A DNA stretch of 64,000 nucleotides from Anadara kagoshimensis (Eukaryota > Mollusca > Bivalvia > Arcoida > Arcidae), in the NCBI GenBank assembly GCA_021292105.1, contig CM037861.1, positions 50,432,920-50,496,919 of the forward strand, in the 5' to 3' direction. Below are positions 21,301 through 33,909 of this stretch, one piece after another. Every line of letters begins with the position of its first letter. Position 1 is the stretch's first letter. The notes beneath the pieces are model-generated. The model was not told the DNA's origin and did no database searches. It saw only the letters and a list, made by a program, of their open reading frames with translations. The position numbers and the translations under genes are program-made.

Positions 21301-22600
21301 TTCCGATCATTAAAAATTTTTGGTGGGCGGGGAAACACAGATAGACCTTTTGAAAGGGATAGATATAACGCTGTTCTAATTGTAGTAAAGCTGTAAAGGC
21401 ATTCTTCTTCTCAATTCATCATGTTACCAATAAGGGAGTATGCAAGATGACTATATCCAATAAGACGCTTCGATATGAAATTAAATGCACTTTTATCAAC
21501 AAAGATTGTTTTCCAGTAATGCTCTTTTAGTATTGGTTTACACCTCTTTAATATTAGGTAATTTTTGCATTTTATTACGAATTAAATTAGTTTTGAAGTC
21601 ATAAACCTCAAAATCGATTCGTGTCAATTTTAGCTGTACCTGCGGTGTGTCGACTTTGCTTCTTGACTAAATTTATTCAAACTCACGGATTTTAATTTTG
21701 TTTTATTTCAACCTCACTGTTTGTTTAAATATAAAACTTCCGATGATAGTACTCGTGTTCTTCCTCTATATTTCTTTAATTCTTCAGATATTAAAATGAT
21801 TTGAATAATTAGCATTTTACTATGGTTTGCTATGTAAAAGAGTGGAAAGGTTATGATCACAAATTACTTTCAGATCAATAGCAAAATTTATATTACCGAT
21901 AAAAATTGCAATACTTATACATTTTGACAAAAGTACTAAAAATTTTATTTTAGTTACAGGTCAGGGTTTTTTTTTTGAATTTTAAAAAAAGGAATGGAGT
22001 TACTTAAAAAGTTACATCGATACATTTTTTAGCAATTCGCGTATAGGCATCTTAAATTCAAATAAAATAGGCTTAGTGTAATACATTGGTGATACATTGG
22101 TAAAATAAGAAAATAAGATTGAGCGCTTCATTAAAAAACGATTTTTCTCATAACTTTGCGGAGTGTTTTTATTGTATAAAATGGTGTCCAAATGCAAAAG
22201 AAAATTCTTCCTCTTATTATTCCTCTTTTGAATTTTATCGTAAATATGACACGAATACAATGTATCCTCATAATACATAACCAGAAAAATTGAGAGTTTA
22301 AAGTTATGCGGATTGTTTAGGTACATTGTGTATATAGCTTTAGGTTTTTTTTAACATTTTAGTCAAAAGTTACAATTAAAACCTTACAACTAGAGGCAAC
22401 GTAAGCAGACTTTGGTTTGCATTAAAAACGAAGGTATTTTTATGGTTTTCAGAAATATGTTACACAAAGAACGAAAAAATGTGTAACTATTCGAAATTCA
22501 GCAGATTCAACCTATTGATCTTGACCTCTGACCCACAAACTCAATTGTGGTATGCCTTATGTTGACATACATTTGTGTCAAGTTCCAAAATCCATCAAAA
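18346..22600. other. AT-rich intergenic sequence with scattered remnants
   Basis: Contains a weak retroelement tail remnant (about 18830-18900), two decayed ribozyme repeats (about 19110-19220 and 20010-20180) and otherwise unannotated AT-rich DNA. ORFs of 60-104 aa occur but lack domains and codon bias. Confidence 0.5.
20037..20078 (-). ncRNA. Hammerhead ribozyme copy, core-mutated
   Basis: Stem I, GTC and GAAA are kept. The first box reads TTGATGA (C3 changed) and stem II is shortened with a T-rich loop. Likely inactive. Confidence 0.55.
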
Positions 22601-22608
22601 TCCATTTA

Positions 22609-22609
<1 letters not shown>

Positions 22610-22690
<81 letters not shown>
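22610..22690 (+). repeat. Compound (AT)n(GT)n microsatellite
   Basis: About 40 bp of AT repeats followed directly by about 40 bp of GT repeats. Confidence 0.97.
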
Positions 22691-22693
<3 letters not shown>

Positions 22694-23069
22694 CGTTATG
22701 AAGATAAACAAACAAGCACAAACATGAGAGTAGCAAAACCAAGGACAAATACTCGTATGTCAATAGCAAAGCCTGTCCAAGTTCAAACAAAATAACTCAG
22801 CCAACAAGGCAAGAAAAGATAAACACAAGAACAACCGATTATTATAACTGGCCTGGCTTTGAACAAACATTGAACCAAATGACAAAATGGTTCTAGTGAC
22901 GTGTTTAATATTATTAAAGAACTCCAAACCGCCCATCAGTGCTCCACAGAAACACATTGATAAATTAAATGTAGCCTAATCTTATTAACGAACTGACATT
23001 AACAAGGAAAAGAACATTTCCCGGTGAAAAGGGATTGTTCAGCTCTAAGTAAACGTATATTCGGATATT

Positions 23070-23313
23070 TACATGCTGTAAAGGTGATTAATTATTTCGG
23101 CGCAGTGAAAGTTTCGCGATTTCTGAAATCTAGCATTTCGCGTGGATGTGATTTTCGTGTTACCAATATAAATGGGTCTATATTGTATTTATAATGATAT
23201 ATTAACCTGTATGGTAGATATTTTCGCGTGAGTAAAATTTTTGCGGTAATTTCTTTAGCGCGAAAAAAGCGAAAACTTTAACTACACGATAATTTCCCAC
23301 TTTACAGCAAGTA
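23070..23313. mobile_element. MITE-like inverted-repeat element rich in TTCGCG
   Basis: TTTACATGCTGTAAAGGTGA at the left is inverted as CCCACTTTACAGCAAGTA at the right. The interior is unusually CpG-rich for the region (TTTCGCGATTTC, TTTTCGCGTGAG, TAGCGCGAAAAAAGCG). No ORF. Confidence 0.6.
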
Positions 23314-23324
23314 GTATAACAGTG

Positions 23325-23355
23325 TTAGTTTTACAGCACTAGATGGCCGTTTGTC
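23325..23355 (-). repeat. Ribozyme-repeat remnant
   Basis: 'TTTTACAGCACTAGATGGCC' then GTTTG: the stem I and stem III side of the hammerhead only. Confidence 0.5.
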
Positions 23356-24179
23356 TTTCAAATTTATTCCATCAAACTAAAAACTTATCCTAGTTAATAA
23401 AAATACTTTAATGTGTTCTCATAAATAATAATCATTAAAAACTCTACAGAAAAAAAACTACAATTTATAGGCAGTGCTCCAAATTTTGTTGTATTGAAGA
23501 ATTATTGAGCCTAACAGCTAATACTGAGTAAGCATTTTTACACACATATAGATTATTAACTGCTGTTGTAAAAAATAAAAAATACGAGCCGTGAATAGAC
23601 AGTAAGGTATTTTAAAAATCCGAAGCTGTATAAGTTTCTTTTTATTTTTAACGTGTCAACATTTTATCCAACAATACCAATAGTGTTATAGTCTCAAGAA
23701 ACTTATACCATCTTTAAAACAGACACTTAAAAGCAGTCATTGTTTAAAGCAAGTTAAAACTAAAACCGTCACAAGTAAATACAGAACAGTGAATGTTGGC
23801 TTCGTTTTGTATTTTTATTTTATTTTTTTTCCCTTTCGAACATTTTCGATATGATCGGATTATGTATATCTTATTTGCTTTTATTTATTTATTTTATCTG
23901 AGAAATTAATTGACTTAAGATTTCCACGATTAACGAATTGTGTATCAATATTTTGTTTACGGAGCACTAGATGTAAATGTAAATGTATATTTCAAACGTA
24001 CATTTCAAAGTGACTTACTAAAAAACGTATATACAGAAATTTTACTTGATTTTTTTTATTTTATTACTCTGTAATTTTTCACCACCATCCCTCATTTCAA
24101 ATTGAAATAACGTCTAAAACAAACCATTTGCGCGTAATTCATTACAAAAACAGTAACTTACGATTTAAAAATCTAGTAA

Positions 24180-25500
24180 CATATATATCATACGGACTGC
24201 AAACACAAATATCCTGAAGATACCATCAACAAAAACTTTTGATGAAAAAATATATATATTGATTTGCAACATAATTTTCCAACAAACAATTGGTATACAA
24301 ATCGACACAAACTGTACACAATTGCTTGTCGATTTGTTTCTTTACTCATATGTAACAGTATTTATGAATGGCCTTCTGGGAACTGTCGCAAAATCATTCA
24401 ATTCCACAAATAGATATATAGATGACGTTTTACCCCTTAATAATTCTGAATCTGACGAATATGCAAATGTCATTTATCTATACTATTGAGCTCAAAATAA
24501 AAGATACAACCGATTCTTCATATTCTGCTTCATATGTGGACTTATATCTCAATCACAACAGTAATAATAGGCTATTCATATTCTGCTTCATATGTGGACT
24601 TATATCTCAACCACAACACCAACAAATGGCTACAATTGAAGCTATAATTTGATACAACATGATAACTATTGTCAACTTTCCTTTTCTACGCAGCATTAAT
24701 TATGCCGTTTTCTGCTTATGGTGTATTTGTTTCATGTTTAATACTAATATGCTATGATGGAGCTTGTTCCCATTACGGAAATTTTATACAACGAAGCAAT
24801 TTGCTTTCAAATGATTTGTGAACTCAGGAATATTGCAAGGTCTATACAAAGCATAAATTTGCAGATCAGGTGAATGCTATCTATCCCGGTAAGCTTGAAA
24901 TAAAAAAGATATGACTGATAATTCAAGATCTGTCTTATATTTAGACTTATACCTCAAATTATGACGCCAACGAAAGACTATATTAAAAGCTGTATGGCAC
25001 ACTTGCTGACTTCAATCTTTCTTATTCTCAACGTTCCTTTTTATGCAGCAATATACCTGCTTATGGTGTATTTGTTTCCCAATTAATACATTATGGTAGA
25101 GCTTGTTCCAACTACGGGAACTTTATACAGCGAAGCAAGCTGCTTACAAATAAATTGTTGACGCAAAGATATTGCAGTCATAGGCTTATCATGGACCTCA
25201 AAAAGTTTTATGACCGTCATCACAATATTAGTGATAAATATGATGTCTCTGTATCTAAAATCACCCCGGATATATATGACGTATCATAGTTCCATGTTTC
25301 TTTCATTCCCAACTTTGATTATATACGTGTCAGTTAACGTTGTAGCTAGCTAAACAGGAGGTGCTTACCTTTCCGGAGCACACGGCCTCGCTTCCCTGGT
25401 GGAAGTTTACGTGTTAAACCTAATTTTCCAGCTTTAAAGTTTTTACTTTCTTTTAGGATACTGGTTTGGGCATGGACTGGTATGTTTGTTTTTGATATAT
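24180..25500 (+). mobile_element. Retroelement fragment, RT C-terminal part plus 3' tail
   Basis: Degenerate RT with IGIQIDTNCTQLLVDLFLYS, RYIDDVLPLNN and, in other frames, LYLNHNSNNRL and the NFIQRS/ANKLL-type C-terminus, then the tail with 'ACAGGAGGTGCTTACC'. Several frameshifts. A 58-bp internal duplication ('TATTCTGCTTCATATGTGG') lies at 24518-24612. Confidence 0.75.
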
Positions 25501-26545
25501 CGATGATGGGAACATTGAGAATATTTTCTCTCAAGATTTTTTTCTCCTTCGATATACTCTTGGTTAGGAAAACTATTGGAATTATATCTCAACCACAACA
25601 CCAACAAAAGGCTACAATTGAAGCTATAATTTGATACAACATGATAACTATTGTCAACTTTTCTTTTCTATGCAGCATTATGCCGTTTGTCTGTTTATGG
25701 TGTATTTGTTTCATGTTTAATATGCTATGATGGAGCTTGTTCCCATTACGGAAATTTTATACAACGAAGCAATCTGCTTTCAAATGATTTGTGAACTCAG
25801 GAATATTGCAAGATCTATACAAAACATAAATTTGCAGATCATGTGAATGCTATCTATCCCAGTAAGATTGAAATTAAAAAAATATGACTGATAATTCAAG
25901 ATCTGTTTTATATTTAGACTTATACCTCAATTATGACGCCAACGAAAGGCTACATTTGAAGCTGTATGGCACATTTGATGACTTCAATCTTTCTATTCTC
26001 AACTTTCCTTTTTATGCAGCAATATACCTGCTTATGGTGTATTTGTTTCCCAATTAATACACTATGGTAGAGCTTGTTCCAACTACGGGAACTTTATACA
26101 GCGAAGCAGGCTGCTTACAAATAAATTGTTGACGCAAAGATATTGCAGACATAGGCTTATCATGGACCTCAAAAAGTTTTATGACCGTCATCACAATATT
26201 AGTGATAAATATGATGTCTCTGTATCTAAAATCACCCTGGATATATATGACGTATCATAGTTCCTTGTTTCTTTCATTCCTAATTGATTATATACGTGTC
26301 AGTTAACGTTGTAGCTAGCTAAACAGGAGGTGCTTACCTTTCCGGAGCACACGGCCTCGCTTCCCTGGTGGAAGTTTACGTGTTTAACCTAATTTTCCAG
26401 CTTTAAAGTTTTTACTTTGATTTAGGATACTGGTTTGGGCATGGACTGGTATGTTTGTTTTTGATATATCGATGATGGGAACATTGAGAATATTTTCTCT
26501 CAAGATTTTTTCTCCTTCGATATACTCTTGGTTAGGAAAACTATT
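24598..26545 (+). repeat. Tandem duplication, about 980 bp x 2, of the retroelement 3' region
   Basis: 'ATATCTCAACCACAACACCA' at 24604 recurs at 25584. Both copies run through the RT C-terminus, the tail and a flank ending 'GGTTAGGAAAACTATTG' (25555 and 26533). The copies are very similar with few indels. Because the 3' flank is duplicated too, this is a segmental event, not two insertions. Confidence 0.85.
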
Positions 26546-26839
26546 GCATCCGCAGTTAAAATGAATAAGGTGAAAGTCAAGGATTTAGCTTGTCTGAGTG
26601 TAGTTCTTTAATAATTATGTAATGTCGTCCTAACCAAACCAGTTTTTCGAGTGTAATGAACTATATTGGAAATTCTGACTTCGGATTTTCTCTGAATGAC
26701 ACCTGAATAACCCCGTTTATATGCGTAACCGAAAGTTATTCCTAATTCAATTCAATTATAATTCTCGGTTACCGAATGAGATTTCACGCGGTGAAGCGAA
26801 TTAATGGTATTTTGGTAGGCCTATGTTAATATTACTGAA

Positions 26840-27210
26840 CCTGTTCTAATTTTACAGCACTAGACGGTCGTTTTGGAATTAAATTCCTCATCAGTAGTGC
26901 TCGGACCAAAGTTGTGGAAATCCAAATGTTTTTTTTTTTAGATAGAAATGGAATAAAGGAAACAAACACCCCTAAGGTAGAAAATCTGGTGTTTTTTCTT
27001 CAAGTGGATACCGAAACATGTCGACACGCCAATAAATAATATCATAAATGTTTTACCATGTGTTGAGATCCATTTATTTAGTATAAATATGTTTTTAAGA
27101 TGTTGAAAGAAGAAAAATAGAAGGACACTAAATGTATTTTACTTTGAACGATTTGCATATATATACCTTAGTTTTTTAGGTATTTTAAAATTTAAGAAGC
27201 AGGTAATCTT
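26840..27210 (-). repeat. Ribozyme-repeat copy with an interrupted body
   Basis: The hammerhead at 26857-26900 has intact stem I, CTGATGA, stem II and GTC, but the second box reads AAAA instead of GAAA (G12 lost), so it is probably dead. The body resumes at about 27100 after roughly 160 bp of unrelated sequence. Confidence 0.65.
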
Positions 27211-27239
27211 TATGAACCTTGTTTATCTGACAATCGTCG

Positions 27240-27850
27240 TCTAGGTTAACGGTATTTCCGTGAAACACGTAACTGTAAATGCCAACAATTCCCTCCAGTC
27301 GCTAATCTCACATCTAGGTTTTGATATTAAATCTGTGAACCACAAAGAAATATTCGTGTGGGGCTCAATTATCACTCCGCAATGACATCACGCACAAAAA
27401 TTCATATTTAAAACAGAATTGGCAAGGTTTACAGAGAGGACTTTCCGGGAAAACTTATGCCATTCAAATTAAATTAAAATTATAGTTTCTCAGAAACGTT
27501 ATAACATAATGAATAATAACGTCGCGACATTTTTGCGAATTTCGGTCGATAATAATTTACTTGAAATTTACAGTAATAATGTACAAACATATTTTCGACG
27601 ATTGATAAGTATATCAGGAACATCGAACAAAGATGATGATTTACTACATTATCAGATAAAAATATCATATAACAATATTTCCAGGAATTCTGCTCTATAT
27701 GATCAAGAAATAGTATTTTAGTACCGTTTTTTCAACAGTGTATGTCAATACATAATACTAGCATTGTATAACAAACGCATCTATGAGATAATAATAATAA
27801 TAATGATAATAGTAATAATAATAATAATTAAAAAAAAATAATAATAATAT
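27240..27850. repeat. About 600-bp duplicated segment, copy 1
   Basis: Matches 28195-28830: 'CAATTATCACTCCGC', 'GACATCACGCACAAAAATT', 'TTTCTCAGAAACGTTATA', 'CAAACGCATCTATGAGATAA', each copy ending in an AAT-rich microsatellite. ORFs inside do not correspond between copies. Confidence 0.75.
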
Positions 27851-28194
27851 ATCACTTATCACCCGTGAATTCTTAGTGACGCGTGATGTAAGTTAATACT
27901 TTATTGTTCTAGTATTTCTGTTTATTGTATAAAGAGGAAAAATGAAGGGTTTGTTGAGTATCCTTGGCTCTTCAAGGAAAAACAAGTTTACAAAAAACGA
28001 AGCGCTTGTTTTTCATAGACCTGGTCTAATTATAGAACGGGAAATCCTCAGGTGTTTTAAAATACATCGTTACGTCATTCATCTGTTCAAGCAGGAGGCA
28101 ATGTAAAAAGCGCCTATCAAAACCGCCATACCTCTTTTAAGAAGCCGATAATTTATTTTATATGACAATGCATATGCTACACGTGTGTATTGTC

Positions 28195-28830
28195 TCCTGG
28201 GTTAATTAACAGCATCCTCGTTAAACACGTGATTCTAAATGCCATGAGGTCCTGCCAGTCGAGTCTTGCATCTTGGTTGTGAACCACAAATAAATATTCT
28301 TGTGGGTCCAATTATCACTCCGCGTTGACGTCACGCACAAAAATTGACATTAAAAACATATTTGGGAAAGGTTACAGAAAGGACTTCAGGGAAAACTTCA
28401 ACTTATGCCATTCAAAATCAAACTAAAATGATAGTTTCTCAGAAACGTTATAGCATAATGGAGGATACACTTTTTCAATACCTTTTCGTTACACATTTTC
28501 ACGAGACGCGACATTTTCGCGAATTTCGGACGATCATAACATTACTTGGTATTTGATTCTGTACAAATACTATACGTCCGTTGATAAGTACATGGCGAAT
28601 ATCGAACAAAGATAATGATTTACGACATAATCAGATAAAAATTTCATATTACAAAATTTCTAGTTTTCCTCCTCAAGAATTAGTATTTTAGTATCGTGTT
28701 TTTAACACGATGTTAGTAACAGTGTATGTCAATGCATAATGCCATCATTGTATGACAAACGCATCTATGAGATAATAATAATAAAAATAATAATAATAAA
28801 AATACATGTAATAATATTGTTATCGACTAT
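28195..28830. repeat. About 600-bp duplicated segment, copy 2
   Basis: Diverged counterpart of 27240-27850, offset about 960 bp, in the same orientation. Confidence 0.75.
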
Positions 28831-29210
28831 GTAGTCATCTCCTAGTAAGTTCTACGGATTACATCATGACCGACTATGACGTCATCTCTTGGTAAGCTCT
28901 AGTGATAATATTGTGATCGACTATGATGTCATCTCCTGGTTGATCTACGGATTACATCGTGACTGACTATGATGCTATCTGGCAAGGTCTATAGATTTCA
29001 CTGTGCGTGACTATGACGTCATCTCTTAATAGGCTCTGTGGATGGCATGGCCGACTATGACGCCATTTTCTGGTAAACTCTATGGATTACACCGTGGCAG
29101 ACTATGACGTCAACTGATTAGCTTCATGGGTTATAATGTGGCCGACTATGACGCATCTGGTAAGATTAATAGAATTACATCGTAACCGATAAAAATAGTC
29201 AATTGTAAGC
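28815..29210 (+). repeat. Degenerate tandem repeat, about 57-bp unit, with recurrent TGACGTCA
   Basis: The phrase GACTATGACGTCATCTC recurs with variants at about 28830, 28876, 28930, 29010, 29060, 29100 and 29145, spaced roughly 45-80 bp. TGACGTCA, the CRE palindrome, is intact in at least three units. Confidence 0.7.
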
Positions 29211-30005
29211 TTTATGGATTATTTATTAATTTATTGTTTCTGCACATCAAAATTTTGTCTGTCGGGGTTTTATTTATTTAGAAAAGAATTTTGAATCTGT
29301 TATTTCATCATGAATTTTAGTTTTTCTTTAAAAGAACTCTGACAGGTGATAACGTCCGATACAAGACCGTTAAAATAATCACGATGGATCAATTTGGACT
29401 CGGTTGGTGTTCCTTATTAAAGATCATCTCTTACAAATAAGGTGAGAAGATTTGAAGACTTATAAGTGTTGTTCAGAAAATTAGGCTTTTGTACCCATAT
29501 TAAACATAATGATATGCTAAGATGCATTTGAATAGAAAAACCCCACAGCGATGTCATCAATTTTACATGATAACTTAATCGTCAATAGAGGCTTAACACC
29601 ATATTTAAAAAGTACATTTGAGTAAATCATGTCTAACGCCTTTCTACGGGACAAAAAACATTAAAATACAAAAGAATTGTAATCATGTTATAATATTCAG
29701 TAAATTCATTGTAACATTATGAATGCCTCTCTATAATGTTCACTTGTTCTCCACCCAGTCCTGACAATTGAACAATGACATGATATAAACTGGATATCAA
29801 GAATACAAATTAATTGATAATTTGTTATTTAAAAGCAACTTGAAACCTTCTAAAATTAAACCACCCAGTATAATTTATAGGTGGCAATCAATTTATGATA
29901 AAACGTCCTAGGAATAGGAGAAATACGAAAATAGTTCTAGTGTTCTGCTATAAGATTTCTACAGGGTCGGTACATGTATACTGACTAACATCAAAACAAG
30001 CATCG

Positions 30006-30031
30006 AATAAATAAATAAATAAATAAATAAA
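30006..30031 (+). repeat. AAAT microsatellite
   Basis: Six or more AAAT units. Confidence 0.9.
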
Positions 30032-30192
30032 TTGAAATAACCGATTACACAACTGTTGACTTTGAACGACATTCGATATGAGAAGGAGCCAGGTGGTGCG
30101 GTTGTAATAGTATTGTCAAGTACTACTGCGTATGCCTCCATGTCTCAGTTTTATTGTACAGTTAAGAATATTAAGTTGTATGCCCCGATACG

Positions 30193-30193
<1 letters not shown>

Positions 30194-30227
<34 letters not shown>

Positions 30228-30228
30228 C
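30194..30228 (+). repeat. CAA microsatellite
   Basis: About 11-12 CAA units; read through by an ORF as poly-Thr, which is not a gene. Confidence 0.95.
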
Positions 30229-30244
30229 TTTAAAGTCCATGTAT

Positions 30245-30375
30245 AAGTTATCTCTTGCCTGTCCGGGGCACCCGGTCTCACTTCCATGGTTGAACATCAT
30301 GTGTTTGACTTGATTTACCAGTGTCAAATTTTTAATTTGCTTTTGGATTGTGATCTGGAACTTCGACTTTAACCG
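30245..30375 (+). mobile_element. Retroelement 3'-tail fragment
   Basis: Diverged match to the tail: 'GTCCGGGGCACCCGG', 'CTCACTTCC', 'TTGGATTGTGATCTGG'. Confidence 0.55.
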
Positions 30376-30696
30376 GTGATTCCTCGATATAAGTGGTTTA
30401 ACAACCTTGTATGAGTTTCAAATCATTTATTAGTATTCAACGCTTTTGACAAATTCAATCTTATATAAACACGAAGGTACGATTCTATTTATTGTAAAAC
30501 CACAAACAATCTATTTTTTATAATTGAGATTTTTCCTCAATATGCATTTAATGTTAGTATATACCATCACGTGTATTCATTAGAAGCAATACCAGGTTCA
30601 CATTTACGTAACGTCAGAATGACGGTAGATTTTTACTTGTATGTTCAAGTTTATTTTGATATGATCATTACATATTATACCAATTTTAATTTTACA

Positions 30697-30946
30697 GCAC
30701 TAGACGACCGTTTCGGAATACAAATGATGTATCACCGGTCACGCCCGCAATGTTCCGACAAAAGCCCAGCATGCTTAAATTACACACAAAAGAATGGAAA
30801 CTCGGCCTGAATTGTGCCATTTAATGTCGTCACAAACACTAGTACGCCATTAGTTACCGTGACGCTGCTTTGGTACCATGATGGCGGCCAGTGTCGGAAC
30901 ATAAAAGGCATGGTCGGCGAAACGTCAATTCCTCATCAGTAGTGTT
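30697..30946 (-). ncRNA. Hammerhead ribozyme with a 200-bp insertion in the stem II loop
   Basis: The two halves are 30697-30723 and 30926-30946. Joined across the insertion they keep every core element: the stem I arms, CTGATGA, GGAAT/ATTCC stem II, GAAA, C-GGTC-G and GTC. The insertion point is exactly the loop of stem II. The insert's own terminal inverted repeats would continue stem II as a long helix. Whether it cleaves is unknown. Confidence 0.7.
30724..30925. mobile_element. MITE, family G (about 200 bp, about 35-bp TIRs)
   Basis: The left end GTATCACCGGTCACGCCC leads to AATGTTCCGACA; the right end inverted reads GTTTCGCCGACCATGCC, then ATGTTCCGACA. A second copy, in the opposite orientation, is at 43424-43622. 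CAA may be a 3-bp target duplication. GC content is above the surroundings. No ORF of substance. Confidence 0.75.
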
Positions 30947-30979
30947 AGAACCAAAATTATGAACCCAAAATTGAAAACA

Positions 30980-32415
30980 AAATTGTAAACGATATCTTGC
31001 ATCATTTCCGTGTTTGAAGTTCATTTCTGAAATAGTTGCAGGTTGTATCTAGAAATGTGCAGACTATTGTTACATCTTGTGTAGATCACTTTTAAGCTTG
31101 TTACACAGCCATGTCGGATGGCTTCTTATTCATATAACGACTTCAGCAATGCTCAAGCATATGTATACATTTATTGGTTTTGAACAATATCGACTTTTAT
31201 CTATATATAAGTTTGGACATCATTACAATACACTAAAACGTATTTTACATAATCACCTTTTCCTTAATTACAGTATATAAACATCTTAATAAAATAAATA
31301 TAATTTTAAAATGTATGCGGTAGATTATTTTAAATTTTGAATGATAAACAAATATTTAAAAAACAACATCTTAAAAAAACGTAAATTTCTCGCAATCTTG
31401 CCCCTTTTCTTCCAAACTTTCATATTCCTAAAACGTTTTTTTTATCTGTAATAATTTCTATTCTAAAATTCTTATGCAAATGTACAACACAATTGACATA
31501 CAAGTAAATTTTCATATTAAAATGTTACTTTTCAAAAAACTTTAACTAAAAAACGTTTAGCCAATGTTGAAGACGACAACCGCAAAAACTGCCCTGTCTC
31601 CTCTTTTTCAGGCAATTGCAAGACAAACCATAAGGAAGACCAAAAGAATAATAAAGAAATATACATATTTTTCGGATAAAACCGAAATATTTTGCATTTG
31701 AATTTTACACTCGTTAATACATTAACATATATTTAATCATATCAAAAACTATAAAACCGATTTTCATATTTTTCTATTAACTGAATGTTTCCGGTTTGAG
31801 TCTACAATTTACTTATTTCTAACTAACTGTTTTCAGTTTAACCGCCTTGTTTCAAATCTGCATATTTTTGGTCATCGTACCATTTGTCTCAACGTTGATG
31901 GAAAAGAACTGGTTTTTTATAAATGTACATGTAGCATTCAGACAAGTTAAATTGTTGGTTTATCTATTTTTTACACAATTTGCATTTGTAATAAATAAAA
32001 ACTTACCAAAACTTTGCCAGTTATGCTCTTGAAATGCTTCTTTCTAAAAAATCCCCTTCAATTTCCTTAGTCCCCTCATTATATGAATCAAGTTATATTA
32101 ATGCAAAGTTTTTTTTTCTGAAAAAAGTGAACTGCCAAAAGATTTTTTATAAATAAGTATGACCATGCAAATAAGGTGTGAAATATTAAGATTGACATTC
32201 ATGGACAAAGATATGTAAATAAGGCTAATTTGTTTTTAAAAAATGACGATATATGGGAGGTTGGCTGAATATTGTCCTGAGTATAACCCAAACTTATTGC
32301 CGAAATATACCCGGTCACATAGTCCCCATGGTGGATAATAAAAAAAGTGAAAGAATTTTTTTGGCAAAATATCCACATTGTGCAAACTTCATGGGATGAA
32401 ATAAAATAAATCCAT
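30980..32415. other. AT-rich sequence, no feature seen
   Basis: Only chance ORFs of up to 67 aa, without domain, start context or splice support. Confidence 0.5.
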
Positions 32416-32419
32416 ACAG

Positions 32420-32615
32420 ACCTGTCTAAAAGTTTAACACTGCGCTAACGAAATGGAGTCGAAGCTCGGGGATCGATCGGCCAAAATATGAAAAGCTAGT
32501 GGTAGAAATGCTACAGATAGCGGCATTGACAAGCTATCGAGAAATAGTTAACGAGGGATTCAGATATTTTCCAATTTGGCATTAATTTGTTAGGCCTGTA
32601 CCGTGGAGTTGGCAT
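32420..32615. mobile_element. Mariner-type MITE (family M), diverged
   Basis: Left end TACAGACCTGTCTAAAAGTT, then TAACACT; right end TGTTAGGCCTGTACCG. Same termini as 60221-60422 but mutated. Confidence 0.55.
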
Positions 32616-32840
32616 CTCAATCTTATGACTATTAGATACAGTATCGGTGTAATATATTTATCAGATACCCGACACCAAATGACAAGACGTGATACATTGC
32701 AGTGTAATATGACCAGTCTTACTGAGATAACAATTTACGGGGGTTGACTTAGTACACACCTCCGAAAATATGTAACCCGAAATAGCATGGTACTAGTGTT
32801 TTATAAGTTTGTAAAATAAACTTTATAAACTATATTTTTA

Positions 32841-32940
32841 AATATAAATGAATGAATAAATAAATAAATAACATTGAAGCAATTTATTACACAACTGCAA
32901 ACTTTTGGCGACTTACACACCAAACAAATAAATAAATAGA

Positions 32941-32987
<47 letters not shown>

Positions 32988-32995
32988 AAATAAAT
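32841..32995 (+). repeat. AAAT microsatellites
   Basis: Two AAAT/AATA tracts, the longer one 32930-32995. Confidence 0.95.
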
Positions 32996-33529
32996 GCAAG
33001 GTGATGAGGTCAATATGTTTTCCTTACGTCGATTAAGCGCATATGGACCGAATAACATGCAACCATTTCTTTATTCTTAAATCCGATCAAACAGTTATCG
33101 AAATAAGTCTAGATTATATTAGTCGCCAAAACGCATCAGGATTAATTATAAATATTCCCTGAATTTTCTTTTAATTATGAAAGATAATTTTCTTGAAATA
33201 AAGTGATAAAAAGATTTTGGACATAAAAACCAGAAATCCTTGATATTATCATGCGCTAGTTTTAAAAATTCAAAAGTCAAAAGAAATGCATGGCTGTGTT
33301 ATCTTTTTTGTACATTTATTCGTTCTACATGTTAGGGTTTCGTCCAGTTTTGTTGAACATTTTGTTAAAATCTGGTAATACATTTTCCCGTAAGTACTTT
33401 GACGGATGTAATTGTTAAATGTTTTAAAAAAAAGAAAAATGGTGTAGAAGAATGTTGTTCAAAAATATTTACCACAATTGCAGTCAAATTCAAAAGCTCT
33501 ATACAGCTTATGTTACTTGTTGTAATAAA

Positions 33530-33905
33530 TAACAAACATACTAATCCATGTCCGAATCACAATCCAGAAGCAAAGTAAAAACTTTGGAACTGACAAGTTC
33601 GGTCAGACACGTTAACTTCCACCAGGGAAGTGAGGTCGGGTGCTCCGGAAGGGTAAGCACCTCCTGTTAAGCTAGCTACACCCGCCACGTGTGTAATCAA
33701 AATTGTGTGAAAGGAAGATGGAACTATGAGACGTCAAATATATCCAGGGCAATCCTGGACACAGAGACATCAAACTTGTCAACAATACTGTGATGACGGC
33801 CATAAAACTTTTTGAGGGCCTTGATAAGCCTAGGCTTGCAATATCCCCGAGTCAACAATTTATTTGCTATCAGCCTACTTCGCTGTACAAAGTTGTAATC
33901 GACTT
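33530..33905 (-). mobile_element. Retroelement 3' fragment with RT C-terminus
   Basis: The minus strand carries a readable C-terminal piece (NFVQRSRLIANKLLTRGYCK, then KALKKFYGRHHSIVDKFDVS) followed by the conserved tail ending at about 33530. 5' truncated. Confidence 0.8.
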
Positions 33906-33909
33906 TAGA

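Noticed and set aside
23940-23980. GGAGCACTAG near 23951 as another ribozyme copy
   Set aside because: Only about seven matching bases and no other core element.
24259-24652. Functional reverse transcriptase
   Set aside because: The conserved RIDDV-type motif is present, but frames shift and the N-terminal half is missing; every RT copy in the window is broken.
31600-31690. Possible exon after TTTTTCAG at 31611
   Set aside because: Good acceptor, but no donor follows and the translation shows no similarity I recognise.
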